Assembly: GCA_020465985.1 (NCBI GenBank)
Contig: JAANYP010000149.1
Location: 62,001 to 126,000, forward strand
Direction: 5' to 3'
DNA length: 64,000 nucleotides
From: Centrapalus pauciflorus
Lineage: Eukaryota; Streptophyta; Magnoliopsida; Asterales; Asteraceae
Under the pieces are notes generated by a model. The model did not search any database. It was given only the letters and a program-made list of their open reading frames with translations, and was not told where the DNA came from. Numbering within the stretch: position 1 is the first letter of the stretch; every line of letters begins with the position of its first letter. Both the position numbers and the translations under genes were made by a program. Of the stretch, positions 22,565-34,250 are shown one piece after another.

Positions 22565-23838
22565 TTTTATTTCAAACATCCATGTTTGAAATTACTTTAT
22601 TATAGAAAATATATGTTATTTAAATTTATGGGGTGTGTCACAAAATTAAATTTCAATAATTCCTTATCTATGTACATATTTAATTATTAATGATCCTGAC
22701 AAACTGCTATATGAATTGTTCATCACTGAGTGGGACGCAACTTTATTCACGTTTGTCTGTATCTTAAAAGTCTTAAAAAGGTTCAAGAATTTAATTTGAA
22801 AAAGAAAAACAAAAGAATAGGTGTTTATTTGAGGGGGAGTATAATTAGGATGTTAGCTTATATATTTTGTCGTTTCTAATTTCTCTATAACTTTAAGTTT
22901 TAGGTTGCTTAATTTTTAAAATTTTAGATTTACTATAATATGTCAGATGAATCACAAAAATATTTTATTTGTTTTAAATATATCTAAAAGCCAAAAATAT
23001 TTTTATTTAATTTTGTTTTCTATTTTTTCTTTTGTCTAAAATTAATTTATAAACAAAATCTCAAAAATATTTTCTTTAATTATTTTGTTTTTCAAAGAAA
23101 AATCAGAAAAATTCAAAAAGATTTTTAATTGGGCTTATTTCTTTTATTAGCTTTTAATCTCTGGTCCATTTATTTTATGTGTGTGTGGCCCATTTTTGTT
23201 TTTAAAAAATTTTGAACCGGATGGCCCATTTCTTTAAATTTGCAGGGACCCTATTGGCTGACCCGACCCGCCCATCCTTTAAATAGGCGGGTCAATCAGT
23301 CAACTCTTCCTTCTTCTTTAAGTTTCCTTCTTCCTCTTTCTCTCTAAAACCGTCGACCAGCCACCGCCGGTCCACCATTAACAGCCGTCAAAGATTCAAA
23401 AGCCACCATTTTTCCTCGTTTTTCTTGCAGTTTCAACCTTCTGCACCATCAAGTAAGCTTTTTCCACTTTTATTTCAGTATATAACATCATATCTAGTGT
23501 GTTTAATTTTCAGATTTTTTTAAGTCTTTTTGTTTCGGTTTCACAATCTTAGGTGCTTAATCTGTTTTTTATAGCTTAGTGTAGTTAAATAAAGTGCTCA
23601 TTGCATGTTTTTACACTTGGATCTGCATTTTCATGCATTTTATTAACTGTTCCCATTGCATGTGCATGAACATTAACTTCTGAAAAAGTTTCTAAATCCT
23701 GAGTTTGGACCATCCGAAGTTCGGACCATCCGAAGTTCGGACCATCCGGTATTCGGACGCATTTACTTAGAAAATTTTCTAAATTTTAACTATTTCATCA
23801 GAATTCGGACCACTTTGCATCCGAATTCGGTCCACTAT
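22565..23838 (+). promoter_or_regulatory. Spacer between pol and third ORF of copia B, left part
   Basis: Non-coding. In order: a PPT-like GAGGGGGAGT (22841-22850 region), a TGTTAG start at 22851, T-rich sequence with repeated CAAAAATATTTT, a TATA-like TTTAAATA at 23278-23285 flanked by inverted GACCCGCC/GGCGGGTC arms (23265-23272, 23286-23293), a CT-rich stretch, a donor-like ATCAA/GTAAGC at 23453, and TCCGAAGTTCGGA repeats (23707-23758). It continues after the nested element at 26309. The layout matches 14970-16355 in element A. Confidence 0.5.
23707..23830. repeat. CCGAAGTTCGG / CCGAATTCGG palindrome cluster
   Basis: Three tandem 16-bp units GGACCATCCGAAGTTC (the last one variant), then TCCGAATTCGG copies. 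It continues across the nested element at 26316-26540. Confidence 0.9.
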
Positions 23839-24182
23839 TGTTAGATTTATTATTTCGATCCTAGGAGTTGTTTTGTAATATTTATTGTCTTTGTAATTTG
23901 TCTTGTATTTAATTTCTATGTAATTTATGTTTATGTAATAGTCTAGGGGCCAAATGTGCCAATGTGTGAAAGTTAATTAAAGGAGCCTAGAAAAGGCTCC
24001 TAGGGTTACTTTTGGTTCCACGGTTGACAATTTGAATATCATTACAGCCGCCACTGTTCACTTTGCTCTCAACATTCATATTGTCTCTTCTTCATCATAT
24101 TACATTTATTGAGCTTGTTTCTTCATGTTTATGATAAGAATATCATCAAGGTGCTGAAAATATACGGGAATACATCATTACA
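23839..24182 (+). mobile_element. 5' LTR of the 2470-bp element
   Basis: 344 bp, TGTTAGATTT to ATCATTACA, with an inverted AGGAGCC...GGCTCCT pair near 23981-24002. Confidence 0.95.
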
Positions 24183-24184
24183 AT

Positions 24185-24196
24185 TGCTATCAGAGC
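24185..24196 (+). other. Primer binding site, initiator tRNA-Met (one mismatch)
   Basis: TGCTATCAGAGC two bases after the LTR; the consensus is TGGTATCAGAGC. Confidence 0.8.
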
Positions 24197-24649
24197 TCAG
24201 AGGGGTGGATTTAAACTGACTTATACGGATTCTGCTGGGTTTTCTTGAGTGTTCTTCGTGTTCTTCCATTATAACCGGTTAGATCTTCATTTTCCTTTGT
24301 TTTTCCGTGTTTCTTGTGTTATAATGGTCATATAAACACCACATTATTATTCTCTACTGATTTTAAGCTCATTTACTTCCATATCTTTGTTAAAATCATC
24401 AAGAATCGGCTTTTTTCATGTTTGAAACTATGGGTTTTTTAAGTGGGTTTTTAACGTGTTCATGCTGTTTTTAAGTGTTTTTTAGGTTATTTTAAATCAC
24501 CAAAAGTGTTTAAAATAGTTTATAAATCATTTAGAACTGTTTTTAGGCTTTAAAACTGATAAAAATCGAATTCTGCTCATTCTGCCTTAGAAATCGTAAA
24601 AAACCTGCTGTATTTCGGATTACTACTGTAGCATTTCGGACCACCTAAA

Positions 24650-25948
24650 AAACCTGCTCTATTTCGAATTCTCCACCCCATGAACCCCAACCAAAAACAT
24701 CTTCTTCCATCCAATCACCTTCATTCACTCCCACAGAAACTCCATCAATCCAACCCACTCCCACACCGAAAGAATTGCCTTCAGTTATACCTACTCCATC
24801 AGTCCAATCAACCCTTCCAACTCAATCAGCTCCGCATGCCCATATCGCTGAAACATCCGGAGCCAGAACTGTCGACTGTTTTGATACTAGAGAAGTCACC
24901 GCAACATATGACAGGACAGACGAGGAATGGATAAAAGTGGTACTCATGGGGACAAGTCCACACTTTGGATGCGGAAACAAAAGAAGAGTTATGTCAGGAC
25001 CGGAGAGACCGAGTATTGAAACTTCTTGAGGCTCCTCCTAAAGAATTAGAAGAACCTCCGGTCCAGGGTTTAAAAGAATTTTTGAAGAAGTTCCTGGCTG
25101 ATCAATTTCAAAATCCTTTCTTGGAAGAAAGGTTCAAAATGGTCTTCAGAAAGAAGCCGGGATCTTACAGTAGACGTCTTCTAATGGTTATGACCGATGC
25201 GTCTCGATGCGTTCAAGCTGAATACAATCAGATGATGCTAAGAGAAACGAGAGACAAGAGCAAATACTGGTCAAAGTCCAAAATTGTCAAAATCAATAAC
25301 ATTCATATGTACAAGAGAGCCAGAGTCTACACTCCAGCCTACGAGGTACTCAGAGAGGACGGTACTTTTCAAGAATTGTATGAAAGCGACCTTGACTTCG
25401 TAAACATAGACGACATAGAGCGTCTACACAAAAAGATGAAAAATAGAGTCAAGGGTCATCTGACACACATGACTGCTCTAGCAGCCCTGGTTCGATGCAT
25501 GAATCGCCGGTCAATCATAATGTGCCTCAAAGATTTCCAGATGGCGATTGAGAGTGCCTTAGTCAAAGTGGGTCTGAAAGCTCCTGAACAAGATATATTT
25601 TTGCTAGACCACTATCTGGCTTACAAAGTTCTGCTTCGAGGACAGCCAGGGGTTATCTTTTTGAACCAGAAAGGATATAAAAGATTCATGCGCTTTGAGG
25701 ATCTTCCTTGTTACTCCGACGACACTATCAGATTGGTTCGAGCAGCGCTTACTCAGAAAGTTCAAGACTTTGACGCTCAACCAAATCCAGAACTTAGATG
25801 CTCACCACAGGAGATTCAGGATATCCTCAGCGGCATTGAATACCTGAACGAAAAGCTACATCTGAGACAAGTAACCAGACGCTTCGATGTCATACTTGGT
25901 CTCCGAGAATCGACTGACCACGCCCGAGTTCCAGGACCTCCTAGGTGA
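24650..25948 (+). pseudogene. C-terminal half of the copia third ORF inside the 2470-bp element
   Basis: Frame 1 reads a Pro/Thr/Ser-rich region and TVDCFDTREVTATYD with no upstream ATG, because non-coding leader is joined to the middle of the ORF. After one extra A in the run at about 24928-24931 the frame changes to the one open from 24965 to 25948: RDRVLKLLEAPPKELEEPP, KMVFRKKPGSYSRRLLMVMT, VKINNIHMYKRARVYTPAY, DFQMAIESALVKVGLKAPEQ, PGVIFLNQKGYKRFMRF, ending VILGLRESTDHARVPGPPR. It is colinear with 29090-30327. No enzyme motif, zinc finger or membrane helix is evident, and the domain's function is unknown. The last 300 residues are uninterrupted, unlike the copy in element B. Confidence 0.8.
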
Positions 25949-25950
25949 TC

Positions 25951-25964
25951 GAAAAGGGGGAGAT
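25951..25964 (+). other. Polypurine tract of the 2470-bp element
   Basis: GAAAAGGGGGAGAT directly before the LTR at 25965; identical to the tract at 30345-30358. Confidence 0.92.
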
Positions 25965-26308
25965 TGTTAGATTTATTATTTCGATCCTAGGAGTTGTTTT
26001 GTAATATTTATTGTCTTTGTAATTTGTCTTGTATTTAATTTCTATGTAATTTATGTTTATGTAATAGTCTAGGGGCCAAATGTGCCAATGTGTGAAAGTT
26101 AATTAAAGGAGCCTAGAAAAGGCTCCTAGGGTTACTTTTGGTTCCACGGTTGACAATTTGAATATCATTACAGCCGCCACTGTTCACTTTGCTCTCAACA
26201 TTCATATTGTCTCTTCTTCATCATATTACATTTATTGAGTTTGTTTCTTCATGTTTATGATAAGAATATCATCAAGGTGCTGAAAATATACGGGAATACA
26301 TCATTACA
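25965..26308 (+). mobile_element. 3' LTR of the 2470-bp element
   Basis: 344 bp, one mismatch to the 5' LTR by eye. Confidence 0.95.
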
Positions 26309-26867
26309 ACTATTCATCCAAATTCGGACCACTGTGCATCTGAATTCGGTTCCTATCAGCATTGTTCAATTTTTCTATTATTTTTCTAAGTTTTTCATTT
26401 TCATCTTTGTGCATCCGAATTCGGTCCCCATCCGAATTCTGCTTCCATCCGAATTCTGTCCCCTTCCATACATTTTCATGCATTTTCATCCGAATTTCTA
26501 ACTGAACCGAATTCGGATCATTGTTCATCCGAACTCCGGCTCATCCGAAATTCAACACTTAGCATTTTTTTTCAATTTTTCCATTTTTTCATTTTCATCC
26601 AAAATCCAAAATCCAAAAATATTTCAAGTCCTTTGCTCCATTGGTTAGAGTTAGGATCAGTGTTTAAGTGAAAATGTCTGTTCTAACATTGGCTTCTTAA
26701 CGATTGACTTTGGACTTTATTTAGTAGAATTCACATTCTACTAATAAAGATCCGATGCTTTAAACAGAACAGACAATTTCTATTTCACACTTATCCCAGA
26801 CTTAGTATCAATGCTTTATAAATAACTAAGTCTTCTATTGTAACTTTGATGCATTTCTAGAGGACTC
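26309..26867 (+). promoter_or_regulatory. Spacer of copia B, right part, before the third ORF
   Basis: Continues the palindrome cluster (TCCGAATTCGG and variants to 26540), then a hairpin-capable TAGTAGAATTCACATTCTACTA (arms 26723-26731 and 26735-26743), and ends in an acceptor-like GCATTTCTAG at 26860, seven bases before ATG 26868. Confidence 0.55.
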
Positions 26868-29800
26868 ATGGAACCCGCAGTAGTTCTCACCATCCCTCAT
26901 TCACCCATCCCAAACAATAATGCCCAACTCCCCGAGGAATCCATTCTGCCTCAATCACAATTTGTCGAGTTTGCCGCCCACAACTGGCAACTTGACGTTT
27001 CCACCCTTCGCCGTGAAGCCGAGGATATCTCCTTTGATATCCTCAAAGGCCACCCACTTTTCTACTCCCTATCCACTGCCATATTAGTACCTCAAATTTA
27101 CCTACAACAATTCTGGCATCATCTCAAATTCGTATTTGATGTCGAACCCTACTTCACCTCTACCATCAGCAGTGTTCCAGCCAAACTCACACAAGCCGCT
27201 ATCCACCACATTCTCCGCCTTCCAGCTGAAGCCTTCTCTCTAACAAGACTTGCCTTTGCCCCAATCCCTCTCCACTGGAAACCCTGGACGAAATCAAGGA
27301 ACTTGGATATGATGGCCCTCTCACAAAGCCATCTGAATTCTGAACGAAGAACCTTCAAGCTCATTGGAGAGTTCTATTTGACATCATCAACAAATGTTTC
27401 ATCGGGAAAAATTCTGGTCATGATTCTGCGTCGATTCAAGTTCTTTCGATGTTTGCCGCTTATGCGTATGACCGAAAATATGACTATGCGGCATTCATCA
27501 TTGATGAATTTAAAAGCGCCATCCTCGAGAAAAGAACAAAGCGAGGGCGTAAATAAATACCTCTTCAAAGGTTTCTTCAGCTGATCATACAGTACGCTAT
27601 GGATAATGATGATGATATCCTCGAACGACCAGAAGCTGATGTATATGTGACCGCTGCACTTCAAAGATTAAACATTCCGAAGGGAAATCCCAGCATACCG
27701 GTGATGACGATTCCTCTATCACTGTTACAACAAGAAGTACAAACAGAAAGGGTTAGGGAATATCTAAGGGTTTTCTATCCGGATGAGGCTCAGTCAGAAC
27801 CAACTGAGCCTAACCAATCCGAAGGTGAGGCTCGAGTGAGTGAGTCCGAGGGAGAAGAGGTGGACGAACAACAATCAATGGTTGTGGGTGAGCGGGAGGT
27901 TTTTGAGGCAAGGGAGGGAGTAGTAGGTGAAGAGGCAGAGGCGGTCGATTCTGAACGGACCGTCTTTGTCCAAATGAGAGGCCAACAGGTAACATCTGAG
28001 GGTGATCTTAGCCCCGTAAGCCGGACAACCCCGCATAAGACCATCAGTCCTATGGTCGAAACAACCTCATCCATCCACTTGATATCCTCTCAAAGGGATA
28101 TCACTTCATTCCACGGGGACATAACACACACTCCATCACCCTCTCACTCAGAGAGTCGTGGTGTTGAAATCGGTCACACGTCGCCCCCAGTGACTATCCT
28201 TCATTCGACCACAACTCGCTCTCCACCCCCAGACACAAAGCACGACGCCTCCGTGGTGTCCACCCCAGAACGAGCTGCCTTCATGGCAGCTCCAAAAACT
28301 TCTAGATCTGTGCATCTCATAGTGAATCCAGAATTGACGGAAGGAAGACCTGGTGTTGAATCACAAACGTCGTCTACATCAGGCCATCTCGAGGTTAATC
28401 TCGAGATGGTAACATCAGTTTTACGTGCTGCTAGTGTTGTCACCCGAGCTGACCTGGACGCCCAGAAGGAGGCTGCCGAAGAGAGACATACCGCCCTTCT
28501 TCAATTCATTAAGGGTAAGGGTGTTGCATCTGAGGATCTGCCACCACCAGGAAACTGATCAGTCCAAGCTCATATTTCAGAACTCTCAGATAAGATAGAT
28601 GCACTTACAAGATTAATCTTACAAGTCCAGGAGCATATCAACTCCCGAATGGACCATCTTGAGTGTGCAGTTATAGAGCTTCAATGTCGTCCTCAGGCTG
28701 AATCTCAGAAAAGAAAATATGACGATCAAGACGACCCTGATCGCCATGAGGGGGAGAAGAAACAAAAAGTTTAGTCTGAGGACCCGATAATGATTGTAGG
28801 GAGAGCCAAATCAGAGAGAGCAGATATACCAGGGTCTAGGGAACAGAGATATTGGGCTCAAGAGATGATAGAAGACGAGCCTATGGTTGAAGGCCCGGCT
28901 CCGTTGGATCCAATGTCAGCGATGGTGGAGTATGATCCTATATTTGAAAAGGTTGAGGTCATTCTAGTGTCTGATACAAACTCTGATAATGACCAAGACT
29001 ATCATCCAATTACTCCAAAGCCTGAACCCGAGTCGCCACAGAAATCATCTTCCTCGTTTGAATTTTTGAATTCCCCAACCCAAGCGCCTCAAGAAGAAAC
29101 TATTTCTGCTATCCAAACCACATCCTCTACTCCCGTAGAAACCCCAACAATCCAAACCACTCCTTTTGTCCAAGAAATCCCACCAGTTCAACCTACCCCA
29201 ATAGTCCAAACAACCCTTCCAGCTCAATCAACTCCACCAGCCCATACTGTCGAAACTTTAGGGCCCAGAACTGTAGATTGTTTTGATACTAGAGATGTCA
29301 CCGCAAGGTACGATATATCAGAAATTGATTGGGTCCGGTGGTATTCTAAGGGTGGAGTGCAATCTCTGGATAAAGAGATCAGAGAAGAGATGAAGCAGCA
29401 CCGGAGGTCTCGAGTTTTGAAACTTCTTGAAGCTCCTCCCGCTGAATCAGAAGAGCCTCTGATCCAAGGGTTAAAAGAGTTTTTTAGAAAGTTCCCGGCA
29501 GAACAGTTTTAGAACCCCTTCTTAGAAGAAAGATTTAAAATGGTCTTTAGAAAGAGACCGGGGCGTTACAGCAGATGTCTTCTAATGGTCATGACTGATG
29601 CATCTCGAGCATAACAAGCAGAATATAATCAGATGATGCTGAGGGAAAAGAGGGATAAAAGTAAATGTTGGTCTAAATCGAAGATTGTAAAGATCAATAA
29701 CATTCACATGTATAAAAGAGCCCGGGTATTCACCCATGCTTTTGAAGTGATCAGAGAAGACGGAATTGTTCAAGAACTACATGAAACTGGCCTTGATTAT

Positions 29801-30327
29801 TCAAACGTAGACGACATCGAGTTTCTTCAAAACAAGTTGAAAAACAAGATTAAGAAACGTCTGACTCACATGACCTCGGTCGCTGCCCTGGTTAGAAGCA
29901 TGAATCGCCACTCAATTGTGATGTGCCTAAGAGACTTCAAATGGCAATTGAGAGTGCATTGGTTAAAGTCGGTCTGAAAGCTCCTAAGAAAGACATATTT
30001 CTGCTAGACCACTACCCAGCATTCAAAGTTCTTTTGAGAGGGCAGCCGGGAATTATATTATTGAATTAGAGAGGCCGAAAAAGATTTATGCGCTTTGAGG
30101 ACCTACCTTGTTACTCCGATGGAACTATCAGATTAGTCATAGACGAGCTTACTAAAAGGATACAATAAAATGATGCTCAGACAAATCCAGAACTTAGACG
30201 CCCACCCAAGGAGATTCAAGAGATCCTCAGCGGCATAGAATTTCTGAACGAGAGGCTACATCTCAGGCAAGTGACTAGACGGTTCGACGTCGTCCTTGGC
30301 CTTCGAGAATCTAAAGATCATGCCTGA
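26868..30327 (+). pseudogene. Long third ORF of copia B (env position), about 1150 codons, broken
   Basis: Starts at ATG 26868 (MEPAVVLTIPHSP). The N-terminal domain includes LKGHPLFYSLSTAILVPQIY and, after a frame change near 27270, LETLDEIKELGYDGPLTKPS and FAAYAYDRKYDYAAFIIDEF. A long acidic Ser/Pro/Glu linker with a short coiled coil (SELSDKIDALTRLILQVQEH) follows, then the C-terminal domain shared with 24650-25948. The frame from 27275 to about 29940 is continuous apart from stops near 27341, 27552, 28556, 28772, 29510 and 29612; a frame change near 29940 precedes the end. Function unknown. It follows pol in the same orientation and directly precedes the polypurine tract. Confidence 0.72.
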
Positions 30328-30344
30328 GTTCACCCACAATGATC

Positions 30345-30358
30345 GAAAAGGGGGAGAT
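30345..30358 (+). other. Polypurine tract of copia B
   Basis: GAAAAGGGGGAGAT before the LTR start TGTTAG at 30359. Confidence 0.9.
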
Positions 30359-30720
30359 TGTTAGATATTTAATTTCGATCTTGTGGCTTTCTTTTGTAGT
30401 AAATATTATTAGTTTATTTTGCTTGTAATTTATTTCTAGACTTGGCTTGGTTGTTTCTTTAGTTTACAAGTAGAGGGGGCTGTTATGTAATTTATAGAGA
30501 CTTGCTTTTTTTCTCCTTGTAATAGACCCACCTAGGGTTTTGTGTCATTAATCAATTCACACAGATATTGTGATTATACATCAGCCGCCGCTTTTTGTTA
30601 GAACATTCTGTTTGTCCTTTTTCGTCATCATTCTTCAATCATTGAGTGTAATATTCTGTTTGTTGAATGTTTGAGTGATTAATACATACAAGTGCTGATT
30701 ATATATGGGAAATCATTATT
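30359..30720 (+). mobile_element. 3' LTR of copia B
   Basis: Begins TGTTAGATATTTAATTTCGATC. Shares CAGCCGCC and the end pattern GTGCTGA.TATA..GGGAA.TCATTA with the LTR of the 2470-bp element, so the two belong to one family group. The right end is approximate. Confidence 0.75.
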
Positions 30721-32449
30721 AAAAGATTCAATAAGGCATTAAAAACCCTTAAATTCTCCCCTTAAGTGTAGCAATCAGGTTTGATTAGAAATCTCCCCCT
30801 ATGATACAGACATGTTTGATTAAGACCTTTTTGTGCCAAAAAGTTCTCATTTATTGCTCCTATCCATGCTTATGCATACTATTCTAGACAGTGAGGACAC
30901 TATCTATATTAAGTGTGTGGTGAGGTGATAAAATTGGCATTTTGAGCTGTTTGTCTGAAGTTAGCCAGCGTTAGTGCATTTTATGCATGTGTATCCTTAT
31001 TTTAGCCAATTTTCAATTTTTTTCTCTCATTTTTAAATACGTTAGACTCTTTAGTAATATTGCTCTATTTAAACTGAATGCGAGACTAACATTGTGAGTT
31101 TGATGTTGTCTGAACAATGAGAGACGTTTGAATGCATGTTGTGAGTTTTTGAACCGAAACTGCATGATATTAGCACAAATGTTACGCTTATCATTCATTT
31201 CATGAGAATTTGAGCCATATTGCATCATTTGTATGCTCATTTTCATTTGATGTTTGTTTATGCCAGTGTTAACTAATAGAAGTAGAACTTGAATTTAAAT
31301 CCATGTCAAAATTACAATTTTTGAAAATTTGGCACACATATAGAGGCAATTTTAGGATAAACCATTTTTAGCTTTCTTTTGTTCATCTTCTGCCCTTTAT
31401 CTACCCTTAGTAGCCCCTTTGAGTCTATTTCCTTTCATTTCAGTGATAGCCACATTTTGAGTCATTTATAGCCCTTTTTGCTTTCTTTTACCTTTATTCG
31501 GAACCTGATTTGAAGTGCAAAGGTTAGTTTTTCTATTTTTAGTGTTTCTTTAGCTGCTTTTCATTCTTTTGAGCCTTGATGCATACATCCAATGGATTTG
31601 AAATTATTTTAGCTTGATGGGTACCCCTGATACTTTTTCATTCAGTCTTTGCTTTTCTAGGTTGATGCGCGCCGATTCTAGTTTAGTAAAAATTGTGGTT
31701 TTTGAGTGTCGGTCATGATGGCAAATATGATCAATGGATCCAGAGATATTTTATTGAAAAAAATAAAGAAAAGAGATGTCTAAAGATTAAAAAAAAAAAA
31801 AGAAATAAAAAACTTCTTAGCTTTACATTGGTTCTTAGTAGTTGTATAGTTGAGGGATGCTTCAGCTTTGTATATAGTTAGATGTTAGTTTTATTTTTGT
31901 TATTCATTGTTCTTTTTATGCATACTTTTGTTATTTCTAGTTGTGTTCAACTGTTTTCTCTTCTATCAGATCGGTTCCAATACTTTTGTTTTCGCCCACA
32001 TTTTCCTTTACACTCCGCACCTTTAGCCTAGCCACCTTACAACCCATAAGTCCTTTTTGTGCTGATTTCTCCTTACATAAGATGAAGATGTGATTTATTT
32101 TCAAGCCTATCCTAATATTGTTGACATGTTTGGCACCGAGTGGATTTTTGTGCATATATACACATTAGCCTATACACGTATGAGTGTTGAGTGAAATCCT
32201 TATGAGGTGTTAGTTCATGCCATTAGGTTAGAAAGTATCTAACATGCTATTTTATAGTTTTTGCATCTCCTAGTTTGGATAGCTCTTTCTTGCCATTGTT
32301 AGTCTCAAACACATTATTTTACGGATCTTTACCACTTTTGAGTCTATTTATGCGTTATAATTGAGAGAGTTATTTGAGATGAGGTTTAGTTAAGGATATT
32401 TTTTAGCAGGTTTGCTCTAGAACAAACAATGCTCAAGTGTGGGGTTATT
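30721..32449 (+). mobile_element. 3' untranslated region of an Athila/Tat-like gypsy element
   Basis: AT-rich and non-coding. GACAGTGAGGACACTATC...AGTGTGTGGTGAGG near 30884-30935 and CTCAAGTGTGGGGTTATT near 32432-32449 resemble the 3' region and polypurine tract of Athila/Tat elements. No pol sequence remains. The class assignment is from pattern memory and is moderate. Confidence 0.5.
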
Positions 32450-34046
32450 TGATATGACGTCTTTTGTATATATTTTTCGTATCATTTTGCCTTATACTCT
32501 GGCAGTTTTTGCTTCGATATATGTAGAAATGATAAAGATTTGCTTCATATTTTAAATTTCATAGGTTTGAAGCCGCCATGTTGCCAAAAGGATGGAAAAT
32601 ATAGTGAAAACGACGAATCTACGGGCTTAATCGATCACCTCTAAAGCCACAGTGCATTCTGCTGAAATCTGACACGTCATGACCATGACCTGGGATCATG
32701 ACCACGACCCGGGGTCGTGCTCACGACGTCTCGTCATGACCATGACACGTCAGACATATAAAAAGAGAGCATCAGCCAAATTAGGATAACTTCGTATTTT
32801 TCTTTGTATAGCACCTTTTTCAGACACTTTAAGGTGAAAATAGTAGGTGTAAGTAGGGTTTTCATTTTTCTATCATAGTTAGGGTTAGATTAGCTAAAGC
32901 ATTCAGTTTTCCATAGTGATTCAAGCATTCGGTTTCGATTTCTTCACCTATTTCATCATTTTAGCTACGGTTTTGGTACAATCTCTCCTTAAACTCTCTG
33001 ATATGGTTTTCCTTAGTTTAGATTTCATATTAGTGAGTCATTTTGTTATCAATCACTTGGATTTTTTTTATTAATGGATATATGATTAGATTTTGATGTT
33101 TTAGTTGGAAAATTGTAGGTCTCAATTGTGTATAATTTTATTGATGCGTTGGAATTAACAAAATCAGTGTTAAGTTTGATTTTCTAGCATTATTGTGATC
33201 ATGAGAATTGAATTAATATGCTGATTTTTACAAACTTTATCGTATTTGTGTGATTTGTTAGTTTGTTGCTATTTCTAGCGTTATTGTGATTATGAAATGG
33301 TAACTGGTTAATAAATTGTGTAGTTATTGCATGAACTTGATCCTTATCATTATTTTGATCATAGGGTTAATTCGATCTTTAAGTTCCATGAATTTGATTT
33401 GTATTTGTTCAATTAAAATGAATGTTTGAAACTGATTCCGAGCTATTGACGTGTAGAAAGTTTTGGTTTTTAAATCTAGTTTTAGTTGGTTGACTCTTTC
33501 ATAAAATGCATGTTTTCGCTAGTTTTATCGGGTTGGGGAATACCGGAGAACTCCATACTTGATTCCTAAAATTAGTGGGATATGTTCATTAATTGTCTTG
33601 TACGCACTTGATTGACATACATTTGTGCTTTAAATATTAAAACGGTTGGATTTAGTCTTAACTGGTTTTCTATTTTCAACAAAAACATCCTAAGTGTTTA
33701 TTCACCTTTTTACTCCATTAATCCTAAAAGACGTATCCAAGTGAGTGTTGCTTTTAATATATCTGATATTTTCCCTGTTTTTAGTTTGATATCTTCGTAT
33801 CTTTATTATTCGGATAGTTATTCAAAATATTTAGGGTTAGAATCATCATCATCCTTTTCAGTGCCTAGATATTAGCAAACATCCAAGTATCGGTATCTCA
33901 TTTCTATTCGCCGTTCACGGAGTTCGATAGTTCCGGAGGTCAGCTTCTAGCTATACTATCTACGACTAGTACACTGCAGTTGTATTTGGTATAATTTAGG
34001 CTTTTTTCATTTCTTTTATTTTTGATTGCCAAATCCGCGTAGACCA
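32450..34046 (+). mobile_element. LTR of an Athila/Tat-like element
   Basis: Starts TGATATGACG after the GTGTGGGG tract and ends in GTAGACCA at 34046 (TG...CA). A block of repeated CGTCATGACCATGAC words (32670-32750) lies just upstream of a TATA-like ATATAAAAAGAG (32756-32767). The 3' boundary abuts a tRNA-Met primer site that belongs to the following Tekay gag, which is unexpected for Athila/Tat. Confidence 0.5.
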
Positions 34047-34047
34047 A

Positions 34048-34060
34048 TGGTATCAGAGCA
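34048..34060 (+). other. Primer binding site, initiator tRNA-Met
   Basis: TGGTATCAGAGCA, followed by a leader like the one of the intact Tekay (AGTTTGAG...GATCTCAAAC...GAACTAAGATAGG) and then gag. Confidence 0.85.
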
Positions 34061-34250
34061 AATAGTTTGAGTGAGCCAAGTATTATCAAAGTAATAGTTG
34101 ATCTCAAACTTAAGCAATACGTAAGGTGTCAATCATGCTAGGTGGCTTGAACTAAGATAGGATGTCATGACTGTTAGTATGGGAAAAAGGGTACATAGTC
34201 ACTAAGTCTATAAACAGAAAGTCACTTGAATTTCTATTTTTCAGGAAGGA

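Larger units (their letters stand above)
23839..26308 (+). mobile_element. Complete 2470-bp non-autonomous LTR element carrying only a third-ORF fragment
   Basis: Two 344-bp LTRs (23839-24182 and 25965-26308) with TGTTAG...TTACA ends differ at one base (24114 C, 26240 T). ACTAT duplications flank it (23834-23838 and 26309-26313). A primer binding site (24185-24196) and a polypurine tract (25951-25964) are in place. The interior has no gag or pol, only the C-terminal half of the copia third ORF. It must have used proteins supplied in trans, and the near-identical LTRs indicate recent movement. Its LTR resembles the one at 30359, so the parent is a copia element like B. Confidence 0.95.
18429..30720 (+). 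mobile_element. Copia element B (SIRE-like), 5' truncated, with a nested non-autonomous element
   Basis: Gag tail, protease, integrase, RT with an internal deletion, RNase H, spacer, a long third ORF (26868-30327), polypurine tract and LTR (30359-30720). The 5' LTR and the Gag N-terminus are missing. The 2470-bp element at 23839-26308 sits in the spacer. Removing it leaves about 1.8 kb between pol and the third ORF, close to the 1.6 kb in A and 2.0 kb in D. This supports reading pol and the third ORF as one element, though a join of two elements cannot be excluded. Confidence 0.65.
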
